A stretch of DNA of 64,000 nt from an uncultured Paracoccaceae bacterium (GTDB lineage: Bacteria > Pseudomonadota > Alphaproteobacteria > Rhodobacterales > Rhodobacteraceae): NCBI GenBank assembly GCA_947495295.1, contig CANLYJ010000008.1:1-64000 (forward strand), given 5' to 3'. This document shows, piece after piece, positions 38,310 to 47,505 of this stretch (position 1 is the first letter of the stretch; every line of letters begins with the position of its first letter). Under the pieces are notes generated by a model. The model was not told the origin of the DNA. It saw only the letters and a list, made by a program, of their open reading frames with translations, and made no database searches. Position numbers and translations under genes: made by a program.

Positions 38310-38413
38310 GTTTGGCCCCGGACAGGATCCGGGGCCAAACGGCAATTCTTGGAACAAGAATTGCGCCCAAATCCTCTAAGAGGATTTGTCTTCAGACTTT
38401 CTGTGAAAGTCTG
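38310..38413. repeat. Four stacked palindromes after aapP
   Basis: In series: GTTTGGCCCCGGA/TCCGGGGCCAAAC (38310-38340), GCAATTCTTG/CAAGAATTGC (38342-38364), CAAATCCTCT/AGAGGATTTG (38368-38388) and CAGACTTTC/GAAAGTCTG (38393-38413), each perfect with a one- to five-base loop and only one to four bases between them. They fill the space between the convergent aapP and sixA genes. Confidence 0.75.
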
Positions 38414-38417
38414 CCCC

Positions 38418-38921
38418 CTATTCCAGATCACGCGGTACGATAAAGTCGACCACATGTCCGCTACGCGGTGTGATCGCAGCCCAGTGGTCTGCATCAAAAT
38501 CCATGATGGTTGTCGCACATGTCGGGTAGTCGCTGAACCGGTGGTGATCCGGTGCCGCTGTAACCAGCGCATTGGCCAGCATTCCAATCCCTGGATTATG
38601 ACTAATCACCCCGATGTTCTGTTCCGTTTGCCGGTGAAGCTGATCAAGGATTGTGTCAGGCGCTGCGTGATACAGCATTTGGGACAGGCGCAAGGTAGGT
38701 TCGGGTGACAGTTCCGGCAGGATCAGCCCGGCGGTTTCGCGTGTCCGCACGGCGTCTGAGCAGAGTACGACATCTGGTCGATACTGGTTTTTGGCCATCC
38801 AAGCACCGACAGCTTTGGCGGATGCCTGCCCCCGCTTGTTCAGCACCCGTGCGTGATCATCGGCGAAAGGATCGCTCCAGCTGGATTTGGCATGTCTTAT
38901 CAGGATCAGGCGCAGCGTCAT
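38418..38921 (-). CDS. SixA-type histidine phosphatase
   Basis: The 167-residue product starts MTLRLILIRHAKSSWSDPFA; RHAKS holds the nucleophilic His and a second His sits in ISHNPGIGM. It belongs to the histidine phosphatase branch 1, SixA-like group, acting on phosphohistidine or small phosphates. The start at 38921 follows GGAGG and overlaps the upstream ferredoxin-like gene by four bases. Confidence 0.88.
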   Translation of the reverse strand: MTLRLILIRHAKSSWSDPFADDHARVLNKRGQASAKAVGAWMAKNQYRPDVVLCSDAVRTRETAGLILPELSPEPTLRLSQMLYHAAPDTILDQLHRQTEQNIGVISHNPGIGMLANALVTAAPDHHRFSDYPTCATTIMDFDADHWAAITPRSGHVVDFIVPRDLE

Positions 38922-39565
38922 AAAAAGGCCTCCATATGGAATGCGGCTTGGGCGGGCCGGCGTTTGCCTTGCCCAACCGGGCAGGCCCGGCGCGCGGCGC
39001 ATCCCGTGGTCATGCAACCGCGTCCGTTGGGTTTGCGCAAGTAGGATTTGCAGGCTTCAACATCATAGCCATTTGCAAAGGTATCGACCGGGCAGGCAGT
39101 TTTGCACGGTTGGTCGACACAGTTATCGCAGGGCTGCCGTCCCTGCACTGTCTCTGTTTCCCATGGCAGCAAAACTGCGCCGCGATAAGACGCAAAGAGC
39201 CCGGCCTGATCATGGACCAGAAACCCGATTGGGGATGCCCATGACCGCCCCGTGCGCAGGGCCCAACTGTAGAACGGGTAATAGGGTGGCCCGTCAGAGG
39301 GGTAGAGCGCGCGGCCGCCGCATTGCTGCGCAATTGGATCAAGAACCGATTTTGACCAGCGGTCCAAGGGGTCGGGCTGCCCATCCTGGTATGCAGTGCT
39401 TTGCGTAAAGATGTCCCAGAACCGCGGCTCATCTGGGCCGACCAGCATGAGCGTTCCGGAAGGCAGGGGTAACGTGTCTTTGGCCGTTACTTTAAAACGG
39501 CCCATATCTTGCAATCCTGCGGCAGCGAGGTTGTCCAACAGGGCCGGTAATCCTGGTTCAGCCAT
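38918..39565 (-). CDS. Ferredoxin-like 4Fe-4S protein
   Basis: The 215-residue product ends with two Cys clusters, CDNCVDQPCKTACPVDTF and RGCMTTGCAARRACPVG, which can bind 4Fe-4S centres. The N-terminal ~130 residues (LMLVGPDEPRFWDIFTQS, FYSWALRTGRSWASPIGFLV) resemble a degenerate epoxyqueuosine-reductase-like scaffold, but no cobalamin motif is clear. It is probably a cytosolic redox protein. It is translationally coupled to sixA. Confidence 0.8.
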   Translation of the reverse strand: MAEPGLPALLDNLAAAGLQDMGRFKVTAKDTLPLPSGTLMLVGPDEPRFWDIFTQSTAYQDGQPDPLDRWSKSVLDPIAQQCGGRALYPSDGPPYYPFYSWALRTGRSWASPIGFLVHDQAGLFASYRGAVLLPWETETVQGRQPCDNCVDQPCKTACPVDTFANGYDVEACKSYLRKPNGRGCMTTGCAARRACPVGQGKRRPAQAAFHMEAFL

Positions 39566-39593
39566 CGCAGAAACCTACGCCAGACAAGCGCCC

Positions 39594-40094
39594 TTAACCA
39601 ACCCGTGACCAGCGTCGTGGAATGCGTGGATCGGGGCTGTCGGAGGTGAAAGTTACCGTGTTGCCATCGCAGGCATAGCTGCCACTGCCGCCGCCAAACA
39701 TCCCCGTGTCGGACGTGAAGGGGATCGTCATGGTCTGCCCCATCACATTGGCCGATCCAACCAGATCATAGCTGGCTGTTGTGACCGACCAATTGCCGCC
39801 TTCACCCACAAACGGGCCACCGCTGGTGCCGCGCACGCTGACATCCATTGCCGGTACATCCGGCACCACGACGTTTAGGACGAGGTCATTGATCACCATG
39901 TTGATCATATTGTCGGCGGTGATTGTCATGCTGACATTGCCCCCAACCGGTGTGGCGCTGCCGTTCATTTGCCCGCCCATGATCTGGGCCAGATCATCCA
40001 GATCAGCCTGCCATGTGCCAATCAGGCAATCGTCCACGGCAAAGGCCGCGCTGGCCGACATAATGGCGGCGAATGAGAGGGGGAGAATGCGCAT
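39594..40094 (-). CDS. Secreted hypothetical protein
   Basis: The 166-residue product has a signal peptide (MRILPLSFAAIMSASAAFA) and a beta-rich, Thr/Ser/Gly-rich body with two Cys (residues ~23 and ~146) likely to form a disulfide. The GTWQADLDDLAQIMG start and the SDTGMFGGGSGSYACDGNTV end recall lipocalin-like or META-like folds; no family is certain. It stands 28 bp downstream of the ferredoxin gene's start and ~66 bp from argB. Confidence 0.7.
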   Translation of the reverse strand: MRILPLSFAAIMSASAAFAVDDCLIGTWQADLDDLAQIMGGQMNGSATPVGGNVSMTITADNMINMVINDLVLNVVVPDVPAMDVSVRGTSGGPFVGEGGNWSVTTASYDLVGSANVMGQTMTIPFTSDTGMFGGGSGSYACDGNTVTFTSDSPDPRIPRRWSRVG

Positions 40095-40160
40095 CTGGAT
40101 ATCCTTCAGGTCAATAATGCCCGAACGATAGCATGATAAAACCCGAAGACTAGCGTGGTC

Positions 40161-41033
40161 TTACCGTGGTTCGCGGATCAGCGACCCGGCGCCGTGATCG
40201 GTAAAGAGTTCAAGCAGACAGGCATTGGGTGCCCGCCCGTCAAGGATCACCACCGCGCGCACGCCCTGTTCCATGGCCGCGAGTGCGGTTTCGGTTTTGG
40301 GGATCATGCCGCCTGCGATAGTGCCATCCGCAATGAGTTCGGGGATCTGCGCAGGCGGAATTTCGGTCAGCACTTCGCCGTCCTTATCCTTGACCCCGGC
40401 CACATCTGTCAGCAGCAACAGCCGGTCGGCCTTTAGCGCGCTGGCGATGGCCCCGGCGGCCGTGTCACCGTTGATGTTGAAGGTCTCGCCCTGCCGTCCC
40501 ATGCCAAGGGGCGCAATCACAGGGATCACCCGCGCGCTGTGCAGATCGCGCAGAATGGACGGGTCCACATCGACGGGCGTGCCGACAAAGCCGAGCGCTG
40601 CATCCGTCTGGTCGCAGATCATCAGATTGGCATCCTTGCCGGACAGGCCGACCGCTTTGCCCCCTTCAGCGCTGATCGCCTGCACGAGCCGGTTATTGAC
40701 CTTGCCCGACAGCACCATCTCGACCACATCCATGGTTGCCTGATCGGTCACCCGTTTGCCGTTCACAAATTCTGATTTGATATCCAGCCGGGCCAGCATG
40801 TCGTTGATCATCGGCCCGCCGCCATGCACCACAACCGGATTCAGCCCGACCTGCTGCATCAGCACCACATCGCGGGCAAAACTGGCCATTGCATCATCGC
40901 TGCCCATCGCATGCCCGCCCAGTTTGATCACAACCGTCGCCCCGGCATAGCGCTGCATATAGGGCAGGGCCTGTGACAGGGTGGCGGCGGTGGCGATCCA
41001 GTCGCGGTTCATGTCATTGGTCCTTGTCTTCAT
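40161..41033 (-). CDS. argB: Acetylglutamate kinase
   Basis: The enzyme phosphorylates N-acetyl-L-glutamate in arginine synthesis. It has [11 protein letters not shown] at ~34-44, [11 protein letters not shown], the NGKRVTD block and [17 protein letters not shown] near the end. With the ATG at 41033 it has 290 residues and overlaps engB by four bases; a start at 41012 ([11 protein letters not shown]), behind AAGGAC, gives 283 residues and is equally plausible. Confidence 0.95.
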   Translation of the reverse strand: MKTRTNDMNRDWIATAATLSQALPYMQRYAGATVVIKLGGHAMGSDDAMASFARDVVLMQQVGLNPVVVHGGGPMINDMLARLDIKSEFVNGKRVTDQATMDVVEMVLSGKVNNRLVQAISAEGGKAVGLSGKDANLMICDQTDAALGFVGTPVDVDPSILRDLHSARVIPVIAPLGMGRQGETFNINGDTAAGAIASALKADRLLLLTDVAGVKDKDGEVLTEIPPAQIPELIADGTIAGGMIPKTETALAAMEQGVRAVVILDGRAPNACLLELFTDHGAGSLIREPR

Positions 41034-41677
41034 CCGATATCCGCGATGATCGCCCGCAGCGTTTTGATTCCGTCACCCTTTTCCGAAGAGGTCAGGATCA
41101 GTTCGGGGAAGGCGGCGGGGTGTTTGGCAAGGGCCGCCCGTGTCTTGGCCAGGCTTTCATCCAGCGCCTTGCCCTTGAGCTTGTCTGTCTTGGTCATGAC
41201 CACCTGGAATGTCACGGCGGCACTGTCCAGCAGGGACATGATTTCTTCGTCCACCGCCTTGGCCCCGTGCCGCGCGTCGATCAGCACAAAGACACGGCGC
41301 AGGGTTTGCCGCCCTTGCAGATATTGTTTCAGCAGCCGCTGCCATTTTTCAACGACCGCCACGGGGGCGTTGGCGTAGCCATAGCCGGGCAGGTCGACAA
41401 CATAGATGTCGCCAGCCGTAAAAAAGTTGATTTCCTGCGTCCGCCCGGGTGTGTTTGAGGCGCGCGCCAACCCCTTGCGCCCGGTCAGGGCGTTGATCAG
41501 GGATGATTTGCCCACGTTGGACCGCCCGGCAAAGCAGATTTCGACCCGGTCCGCCGCTGGCAGCCCGTCCATGGCAACCACACCTTTGAGGAATTCGGTT
41601 TCGCCAGCAAAAAGCAGCCGGCCCTTCTCCAGCGCGGCATCATCGGGCGTTTCCGCCTCGGGAAAGCGCATTTCCAT
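41030..41677 (-). CDS. engB: Ribosome biogenesis GTP-binding protein EngB (YihA/YsxC)
   Basis: The 215-residue GTPase has G1 [16 protein letters not shown] near residue 52, G3 [10 protein letters not shown] and G4 TKTDKLK. It assists 50S maturation. It begins two bases after the MOSC gene ends and overlaps argB. Confidence 0.95.
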   Translation of the reverse strand: MEMRFPEAETPDDAALEKGRLLFAGETEFLKGVVAMDGLPAADRVEICFAGRSNVGKSSLINALTGRKGLARASNTPGRTQEINFFTAGDIYVVDLPGYGYANAPVAVVEKWQRLLKQYLQGRQTLRRVFVLIDARHGAKAVDEEIMSLLDSAAVTFQVVMTKTDKLKGKALDESLAKTRAALAKHPAAFPELILTSSEKGDGIKTLRAIIADIG

Positions 41678-41678
41678 C

Positions 41679-42434
41679 TTAGCCCACCTTGACCTTGTCG
41701 TTCAGCCCTATCTTGCCGCCTTGCAAGACCGTCGCATAGATGCCGAAATTCTGGTGCCCCCAGCCGTCGCGCAGCACGCCAAGCGTGTCGGTGTCCCGCA
41801 GCCCGGTTTTTGGGCTGGCTTTTGTATGCGCACAGCGCAGGATCGGATCATGGACATGCAATACGGCTTCGCCGATCTGCACCTCCTTGCCGAGCCATTC
41901 GTTTTCCTCCCATGGCGCCGCCCCATCCAGCCAGATGTTGCCCCGCCAGCGTTCGATTTCCAATGGCCGCCCAAGACGGCCCTGTACCGCCTTGTGGCTG
42001 GCATGGGTCATGATCGAGACGGACGGATAGGGGCTGTCGGTCATGCCCCTGTCGGGTGCCGCGACAACGCCGCTGGGCTGAAAGCTGCCAGTGTTGGTCA
42101 GCGGGCTGACCCAAGCCAGAAACCGCGACACGTCATCGGGTTCATCGGGATTGAACTGTAAGGTGCCCAGATCCTGATGGGTCAGCGTCAGCATTTGGGT
42201 GGCTTCATCCAGCTTCGCCCAGATCCCAGCCACGCCCGGGGTGGTGACCCCGATCACGAAGTTCCGGCAAGATACCCATTCGGGGTTGTTTGCATCGAAC
42301 TTTGTCTTTTGATGCGTGACCGCCCAATGCCTGTCCCATGGCATTGTCTTGCCTTCTGTCAGCGTCACGCTTTCCAGCGCTTCGCGCCCATGGCTTTTGA
42401 TCGGGTGCCGCCACAATGCGGCGACGCTGATCAT
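41679..42434 (-). CDS. MOSC domain-containing protein
   Basis: The 251-residue product has the MOSC N-terminal beta-barrel (ISVAALWRHPIKSHGREALE) and a C-terminal MOSC core with RCAHTKASPKTGLRD, whose Cys would carry a persulfide or bind the molybdenum cofactor. Related proteins (YcbX/YiiM, mARC) reduce N-hydroxylated compounds; the exact reaction is unknown. It directly follows yidC with no gap. Confidence 0.85.
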   Translation of the reverse strand: MISVAALWRHPIKSHGREALESVTLTEGKTMPWDRHWAVTHQKTKFDANNPEWVSCRNFVIGVTTPGVAGIWAKLDEATQMLTLTHQDLGTLQFNPDEPDDVSRFLAWVSPLTNTGSFQPSGVVAAPDRGMTDSPYPSVSIMTHASHKAVQGRLGRPLEIERWRGNIWLDGAAPWEENEWLGKEVQIGEAVLHVHDPILRCAHTKASPKTGLRDTDTLGVLRDGWGHQNFGIYATVLQGGKIGLNDKVKVG

Positions 42435-44255
42435 CTATTTGCCCTCGGTCTTGTCCAGATCCACGGGTTTTTTCCGCTTGATGCTGGTTTTGATATTGCC
42501 GAACACATCGGGCTTTGCCCCATGGCTGCGCATGATGGCGTATTGCTGTGTGAAGGTGATCACGTTGTTTGCGATCCAGTACAGCACCAGGCCAGAGGCG
42601 AAAGAGCCCAGCATGAACATGAACACCCAAGGCATCCACGCAAAGATCATCTGCTGGGTCGGGTCGGTCGGGGCCGGGTTCAGTTTTTGTTGCAGCCACA
42701 TCGACACACCCAACAGGATCGGCAGGATACCGATGCCGATCAGCGCCAGAAGCGTGCCGGGTTCAGGGGCCGCAAATGGCAGCAACCCAAAGAGGTTCAG
42801 GATGGAGGACGGGTCAGGCGCGCTTAGGTCCTTGATCCAGCCGATCCATGGCGCGTGCCGCAATTCGATGGTGACAAAGATCACCTTGTAGAGTGAGAAG
42901 AAGATCGGGATTTGCAGCAGGATCGGCAAACAACCCGCGGCCGGGTTCACCTTGTTATCCTTGTAAAGCTTCATCATCCCTTGCTGCATCGCTTGCCGGT
43001 CATCGCCCGATTTTTCCTTGAGCGCTTCCATTTCGGGCTGCAATTCTTTCATCCGTGCCATGGAGACGTAGGATTTATAGGCCAGCGGCAGCACGATGAT
43101 TTTCAGGATCACGGTCAGGGCCAGGATCGACCAGCCCATATTGCCGATATAGATGTTGAGCGTGTGCAGCAGCCAAAAGATCGGTTTGGTCAGGAAGAAG
43201 AACCAGCCCCAATCGATACTATCCAGAAAACCGGCGACCCCTTCGTCACGTTCGTAATGGCGGATCGCTTCCCATTCCTTGGCCCCGGCAAAGAAACGGG
43301 TTGTCACGGTTGCTGTGGCCCCGGCTGCGATGGTTTCGGGGGGCATCACCGCCTCGGCCTGATACAGGTCGCGGCTATCGAAATATTTGGAGGTGGAGCG
43401 AAACGGGCTGGTCTGATCGGGAATCAGCGTGGTCATCCAATAATGGTCTGTGTAGCCGATCCAGCCGGATGTGCTGACGTCAATCCGTTCGGCCTGTGTC
43501 CGTTCGCGGGGGTCCACCTCGTAATCGACGATGTCGTCATAGTCGGTTTCCTGCAATTCCCCATCGCTCATCCGCACGAGGCCCTCATGCAGGATGAAGA
43601 AGTTTTTCAGATCGGTCGGTTCCCCATGTCGCCGGATCAGGCCGTATGGCCGCGCCTCGACCGCCGCGTCGCTGGCGTTTTCGACGCTTTGGGCGAAGCT
43701 GAACATGAAATCATCATCGACAGAGACTTCGGTGCGGAAAATCTGGCCTGCACCATTGTCCCAGACCAGCGTAACCGGGCTATCCGTGGTCAGTGTTTCG
43801 CCGCTTTCGACAGACCAGAGCGTGTCGGGCCCGGGTACAGCTGATGCATCGATACCATTCGTCGCCGTCCAGCCAAAGGATGTGAAGTAGGCGCCCGGTT
43901 CGCCAACGGGGCGCAGAAGCCGCACGGTTTCTGCCCCTTCATCCAGCGTTTCGCGGTAATTGGTCAGCGACAGATCATCGATCCGCCCGCCCAGAAGCGA
44001 CAATGAACCGCGCAGCACATCGGTTTCGATGGCGATCCGTGGTGCTTCTGACACCGGCTCCACCGCCTCTGTCGGGGTTGTTGCGTCCGTGGTTACGGGA
44101 TCAGCGGCAGGCAATGTACCTTGCTCGGCTGCTTGCGTGGTTTGGGCCGCCGGATCGACGGGAACCTCTTCTGGTGGGAACAGCATTGTCCAAGTCATGA
44201 TGACAGCAAAGCTGAGCACTGTCGCCAGGATCAGGTTCTTGTTCTGGTCGTCCAT
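42435..44255 (-). CDS. yidC: Membrane protein insertase YidC
   Basis: The 606-residue product starts MDDQNKNLILATVLSFAVIM, has a large periplasmic domain (~60-350) and five core helices with the conserved cytoplasmic segment MKELQPEMEALKEKSGDDRQ and NPAAGCLPILLQIPIFFSLY. It inserts membrane proteins alone or with SecYEG. The ATG at 44255 fits the family better than the start eight codons upstream. Its C-terminus is Lys-rich (KRKKPVDLDKTEGK). Confidence 0.95.
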   Translation of the reverse strand: MDDQNKNLILATVLSFAVIMTWTMLFPPEEVPVDPAAQTTQAAEQGTLPAADPVTTDATTPTEAVEPVSEAPRIAIETDVLRGSLSLLGGRIDDLSLTNYRETLDEGAETVRLLRPVGEPGAYFTSFGWTATNGIDASAVPGPDTLWSVESGETLTTDSPVTLVWDNGAGQIFRTEVSVDDDFMFSFAQSVENASDAAVEARPYGLIRRHGEPTDLKNFFILHEGLVRMSDGELQETDYDDIVDYEVDPRERTQAERIDVSTSGWIGYTDHYWMTTLIPDQTSPFRSTSKYFDSRDLYQAEAVMPPETIAAGATATVTTRFFAGAKEWEAIRHYERDEGVAGFLDSIDWGWFFFLTKPIFWLLHTLNIYIGNMGWSILALTVILKIIVLPLAYKSYVSMARMKELQPEMEALKEKSGDDRQAMQQGMMKLYKDNKVNPAAGCLPILLQIPIFFSLYKVIFVTIELRHAPWIGWIKDLSAPDPSSILNLFGLLPFAAPEPGTLLALIGIGILPILLGVSMWLQQKLNPAPTDPTQQMIFAWMPWVFMFMLGSFASGLVLYWIANNVITFTQQYAIMRSHGAKPDVFGNIKTSIKRKKPVDLDKTEGK

Positions 44256-44374
44256 GTAAAACCGCCCATTTCCACACAAAAAAGTTAGAGGCCGTTCAAC
44301 CTGTCAGGGGCCAAAAGGTCAAGCGGTTTTGCCTTATATAACGTCAATTGGGGCAGTTGCGACCCAATGGTTGA

Positions 44375-45217
44375 TCAATTCTTGTCCGGATCACCCGCAT
44401 TGGTGCTGAGCCCCATGAAATCAAACAGTTTCGGGTCCAGCAAATGCGATGGCCGTGCGTTCATCAAGGCGCGGAACATCACCTGCCGGCGCCCGGGGCT
44501 GTTCTTTTCCCAACCATCAAGGATTTGTTTGACTTGCTGGCGCTGCAACCCGTCCTGCGACCCGCAGAGATCGCAGGGGATGATCGGATAATTCATCGCG
44601 GCGGCGAATTTCTCACAATCGGCCTCTGCCACATGGGCAAGCGGTCGGTAGAGGAATAAGTCGCCTTCCTCATTGACCAGTTTAGGCGGCATGGTGGCCA
44701 GCCGTCCGCCATGGAACAGGTTCATGAAAAATGTCTCCAGAATATCATCCCGGTGATGGCCCAGCACGACGGCGCTGCAGCCTTCCTCGCGGGCGATCCG
44801 GTAGAGATTGCCACGGCGGAGCCGCGAGCAAAGCGCGCAGAAGGTTCGGCCCTGAGGCACCTTGTCCATGACAATGGAATAGGTGTCCTGATATTCAATC
44901 CGGTGCGGTACGCCCATGCGTTCCAGAAATTCAGGCAGGACCGTGGCCGGGAATCCCGGTTGCCCCTGATCCAGATTGCAGGCGACAAGTTCGACCGGCA
45001 GCAGCCCCCGCCATTTAAGTTCGTAAAGCACGGCCAGCAGGGTATAGCTGTCTTTGCCGCCCGACAGGCAGACCAGCCATTTGCCGCCCGGTGCGATCAT
45101 CCCATACTGGTCAATCGCCTCGCGGGTGTTGCGCACGATGCGTTTACGCAGCTTCTTGAATTCGGTGCTGGAAGGTGCGCCGTGGAACAGGGGGTGGATT
45201 TCGGTATCGTCAAGCAT
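44375..45217 (-). CDS. ttcA: tRNA 2-thiocytidine synthetase TtcA
   Basis: The 280-residue enzyme has the PP-loop [10 protein letters not shown] near residue 53 and CxxC pairs [10 protein letters not shown] and CDLCGSQDG for an Fe-S cluster. It thiolates C32 of certain tRNAs, including tRNA-Arg(ACG) in E. coli; the tRNA-Arg(ACG) at 51137 here does have C32. The start at 45217 gives the usual length; an upstream ATG 12 codons earlier is also in frame. Confidence 0.93.
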   Translation of the reverse strand: MLDDTEIHPLFHGAPSSTEFKKLRKRIVRNTREAIDQYGMIAPGGKWLVCLSGGKDSYTLLAVLYELKWRGLLPVELVACNLDQGQPGFPATVLPEFLERMGVPHRIEYQDTYSIVMDKVPQGRTFCALCSRLRRGNLYRIAREEGCSAVVLGHHRDDILETFFMNLFHGGRLATMPPKLVNEEGDLFLYRPLAHVAEADCEKFAAAMNYPIIPCDLCGSQDGLQRQQVKQILDGWEKNSPGRRQVMFRALMNARPSHLLDPKLFDFMGLSTNAGDPDKN

Positions 45218-45298
45218 AGCCCATGCCCTAACGTGCCACGCCCTATGCGCCAAGAGGTAAGTGATGCGGCGTTTTGAATGCCTCTATCATACGCGTAA

Positions 45299-45366
45299 CC
45301 CAAATCCCGATCCGGGGGGCGGATGTTGGAGTGCCCCACCGAAAGGTGATCCGGGATCTGGGTTGG
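45299..45366. repeat. Imperfect inverted repeat in a gene-free stretch
   Basis: AACCCAAATCCCGATC near 45297-45312 matches the complement of GATCCGGGATCTGGGTT near 45348-45365, with a smaller hairpin (CCACCGAAAGGTG) inside. The ~390 bp between ttcA and the YciI gene contain no convincing coding sequence. Confidence 0.5.
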
Positions 45367-45608
45367 CGTCGTCTAGCAAAGTTGGACCATTGACGACGGA
45401 AGTCTCTGGGTGGGATGAAGCGGTTGCAACTGGCCCGGCTGAAGGATGAGCCATGTGTGCTGCGCTGGCAGGAGCGCCAATCATGTCTTGTCCTGCGACT
45501 TCGTTCTGAATCCGATCAATAGCGGCGCGTCCACCAAACCGACGGTGTGTTATGACTGGGGTGCAAACCCAAGCGCGGCATTGGGAAATGGCGACCGCAT
45601 TTGGTTTG

Positions 45609-45905
45609 CTATCTCGCCGCCTCCAAAAGACTGGCGTAATCCTTTGTGGCCATAGCAGGCACAAATTCAGTCACGGAATAGCTGGCCAAACCGGCCTGAA
45701 CCAATGGGTCATTTTGCATCAACTGCGTCAGGTCGGTACGGTCTGCATGCATCGATATGATGAGCCCGCCGGTCCTGGGGACCTTTGGCCCACCAACAAT
45801 CAGTGTACCATCAACGTATTTGTCTGCCAGATATTGACGATGTTTGTCTGTCAGTTCGGCGGGAATGCGCGCGGGATCATCAAAGGCCATATCAATCAGA
45901 AACAT
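45609..45905 (-). CDS. YciI family protein
   Basis: The 98-residue product starts MFLIDMAFDDPARIPAELTD and has RQYLADKYVDGTLIVGGPKVP with a central His/Asp pair, matching the dimeric YciI/muconolactone-isomerase-like ferredoxin fold. A doubled ATG lies at 45908/45905; spacing from AAGGAG favours 45905. It is divergent from the HxlR regulator, which probably controls it. Confidence 0.85.
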   Translation of the reverse strand: MFLIDMAFDDPARIPAELTDKHRQYLADKYVDGTLIVGGPKVPRTGGLIISMHADRTDLTQLMQNDPLVQAGLASYSVTEFVPAMATKDYASLLEAAR

Positions 45906-45935
45906 CATTTTCTCCTTCTTGTGTCGCATCTTCTT

Positions 45936-45954
45936 TGCTACTGTATTAGTAGCA
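45936..45954. promoter_or_regulatory. Candidate HxlR operator
   Basis: TGCTACT-gtatt-AGTAGCA is a perfect 7-bp inverted repeat in the 78-bp space between the divergent YciI and HxlR genes; a further half-site GCTACTA follows at 45964. Its position over both likely promoters suggests autoregulation. Confidence 0.6.
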
Positions 45955-45983
45955 TCTGTATGCGCTACTAAATGAGAAGCACT

Positions 45984-46319
45984 ATGACAACCCCCCTTCC
46001 AGGCCAGCCGAGCAGAGGCTCCACTTCCGGCCAGCCGATCATGGCCGTTTTCGATCTTCTGGGGCGCAGATGGAGTATGCGCATCCTGTGGGAACTTCGT
46101 GGAGGTCCCAACAGTTTCCGCGCGTTGCAAGAGGCTTGCGGCGGTGTTTCACCGTCAGTTTTGAATACAAGGCTGAAAGAGCTGAGGACGAGTGTGCTTG
46201 TTGAAACCCAAGACGACGGCTACGCGCTGACACCTCTTGGCGAACAATTGATGCAAACGCTTGATCCGTTACGCGGCTGGTCCAAAGATTGGGCTATCGC
46301 CCTTAGCAAGAACAAATGA
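45984..46319 (+). CDS. HxlR-family transcriptional regulator
   Basis: The 111-residue winged-helix protein has FDLLGRRWSMRILWELRGGP, FRALQEACGGVSPSVLNTRL as recognition helix and a wing ending YALTPLGEQL. HxlR proteins are often sensors of redox state or aldehydes, but the usual near-N-terminal Cys is absent, so the signal is unclear. The ATG at 45984 (MTTPLPGQ) is chosen over 45972 because of its ribosome binding site. Confidence 0.9.
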   Translation: MTTPLPGQPSRGSTSGQPIMAVFDLLGRRWSMRILWELRGGPNSFRALQEACGGVSPSVLNTRLKELRTSVLVETQDDGYALTPLGEQLMQTLDPLRGWSKDWAIALSKNK

Positions 46320-46390
46320 CAGCATGAAGTGGAAACCGGATACTGGCGAGGGCCGTTAGGCCTTACGATGGTGTTTGTGCGGAAGTGAAA

Positions 46391-46446
46391 CAGAATTTTG
46401 GCCAAAATTCTGGCGTCGGGAAGATTTTTCGTAACGAAAAATCTTC
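46391..46446. repeat. Two palindromes after yidD
   Basis: CAGAATTTTGG/CCAAAATTCTG (46391-46412, no loop) and GAAGATTTTTCGT/ACGAAAAATCTTC (46420-46446, one-base loop) are perfect; the second includes the end of yidD. Confidence 0.75.
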
Positions 46447-46666
46447 AATCCGGAACGTTATCGATACCCGAGCCGCCCCAAGGGTGGCAGCGCAGGATTC
46501 GGTGGGCTGTCAGGTAGCCGCCTTTGAGCCCGCCATGTTTCTCCAAGGCTTCCAGCGCATAGGCCGAGCAGGTTGGCTGGAACCGGCACCCGTGCCCAAC
46601 CCATGGCGAAAACACCAGTCGGTAGGCGCGGACAGGCAGGGCGAGCATATGCGCCAGTGGTGTCAT
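46445..46666 (-). CDS. yidD: Membrane protein insertion efficiency factor YidD
   Basis: The 73-residue product has LVFSPWVGHGCRFQPTCSAY and ILRCHPWGGSGIDNVPD, the full YidD signature with its conserved Cys. It assists YidC-dependent insertion. Its start overlaps the rnpA stop by three bases, the classic rpmH-rnpA-yidD order; yidC lies 2.2 kb away on the same strand. Confidence 0.94.
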   Translation of the reverse strand: MTPLAHMLALPVRAYRLVFSPWVGHGCRFQPTCSAYALEALEKHGGLKGGYLTAHRILRCHPWGGSGIDNVPD

Positions 46667-47055
46667 CCATGCACCTTTTGCAACGCGCGTGTCAGATCGT
46701 TGATGAGGGTCGTGAAGGGTAATGTCGCGGTGACATCTTTGCGCCCAACCAGAACATAGTCCCATCCGTCGCGACCTGATTGTGGCAGCACGATCCGGGC
46801 GACCTCGCGCAATCGTCGTTTCGCGCGGTTGCGGGCCACGGCATTTCCGACCTTTTTGGAGCAGGTGAACCCGACGCGCATACCCGTCGCCTCACCTGTC
46901 GCGCGTTTGCGCGCTTGCAGATGGATGCCGGGCGGCCCTTGTCGCTGTGCATTTGACGCACGGATGAAATCGCCGCGTTTTTTGAGAACCTGCAGACAAA
47001 CGGAAACCGCCGGAGTGCCATCATCTGGCCCAACCGGCGGTTTCAAATCGGTCAA
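46663..47055 (-). CDS. rnpA: Ribonuclease P protein component
   Basis: The product is about 130 residues if translation starts at the TTG at 47055; no ATG lies between the rpmH stop and the conserved LKKRGDFIRAS block, so a TTG (47055 or 47046) is needed. KVGNAVARNRAKRRLREVAR is the RNR motif that contacts P RNA. It helps process the 5' end of tRNA precursors. A longer open frame upstream runs through rpmH and is not coding. Confidence 0.9.
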   Translation of the reverse strand: MTDLKPPVGPDDGTPAVSVCLQVLKKRGDFIRASNAQRQGPPGIHLQARKRATGEATGMRVGFTCSKKVGNAVARNRAKRRLREVARIVLPQSGRDGWDYVLVGRKDVTATLPFTTLINDLTRALQKVHG

Positions 47056-47069
47056 GACGTGACTGGCGC

Positions 47070-47204
47070 TTACGCGCTCAGCTTCGCGCGGCCTTTGGCA
47101 CGGCGATTGTTCAGGATCTTGCGCCCGGCCTTGGTGGCCATGCGTGCGCGGAACCCGTGGCGGTTCTTGCGAACCCGGTTTGATGGTTGGAACGTGCGCT
47201 TCAT
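47070..47204 (-). CDS. rpmH: 50S ribosomal protein L34
   Basis: Reading the minus strand from 47204 gives 44 residues beginning [20 protein letters not shown] and ending [11 protein letters not shown], unmistakably L34. It precedes rnpA by 14 bases. Upstream (47205-47505) there is no gene on either strand; it should contain the promoters of rpmH and of the divergent VTT-protein gene, plus an inverted repeat with arms AACATTTGG/CCAAATGTT around 47324-47356. Confidence 0.96.
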   Translation of the reverse strand: MKRTFQPSNRVRKNRHGFRARMATKAGRKILNNRRAKGRAKLSA

Positions 47205-47505
47205 CGCGTGCTCTCCGGTTCTTGTGGCCAAATCCGGCAAGGGATTCGAAGCCGATCAACATTTCAGACCTGCCGTTTAGAGGGGCGCCCCACACATGTC
47301 AACGCGCATCGCGGGGTCAAATTGCAACATTTGGGGCAATTCGCCCCGACCAAATGTTACAGCTTTCGTGATCAGCCCCCCGAAAACTGAAACATCAGGG
47401 TGGGTTTGCATCAATGCGCCGTGAGGTGGGTATCGCGAAACGGCGGTTCCGTCCATCTAACGTGCAACATCAGACACGCACTCATTTGCCTACAGGACCC
47501 GAAAG

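Noticed and set aside
45287..45664. A minus-strand frame in the ttcA-YciI gap
   Set aside because: It overlaps an inverted repeat and the end of the YciI gene and its translation is low complexity.
46663..47295. A 210-codon version of rnpA
   Set aside because: The upstream half runs through rpmH on the same strand in another frame; only the part after the rpmH stop has RnpA sequence.
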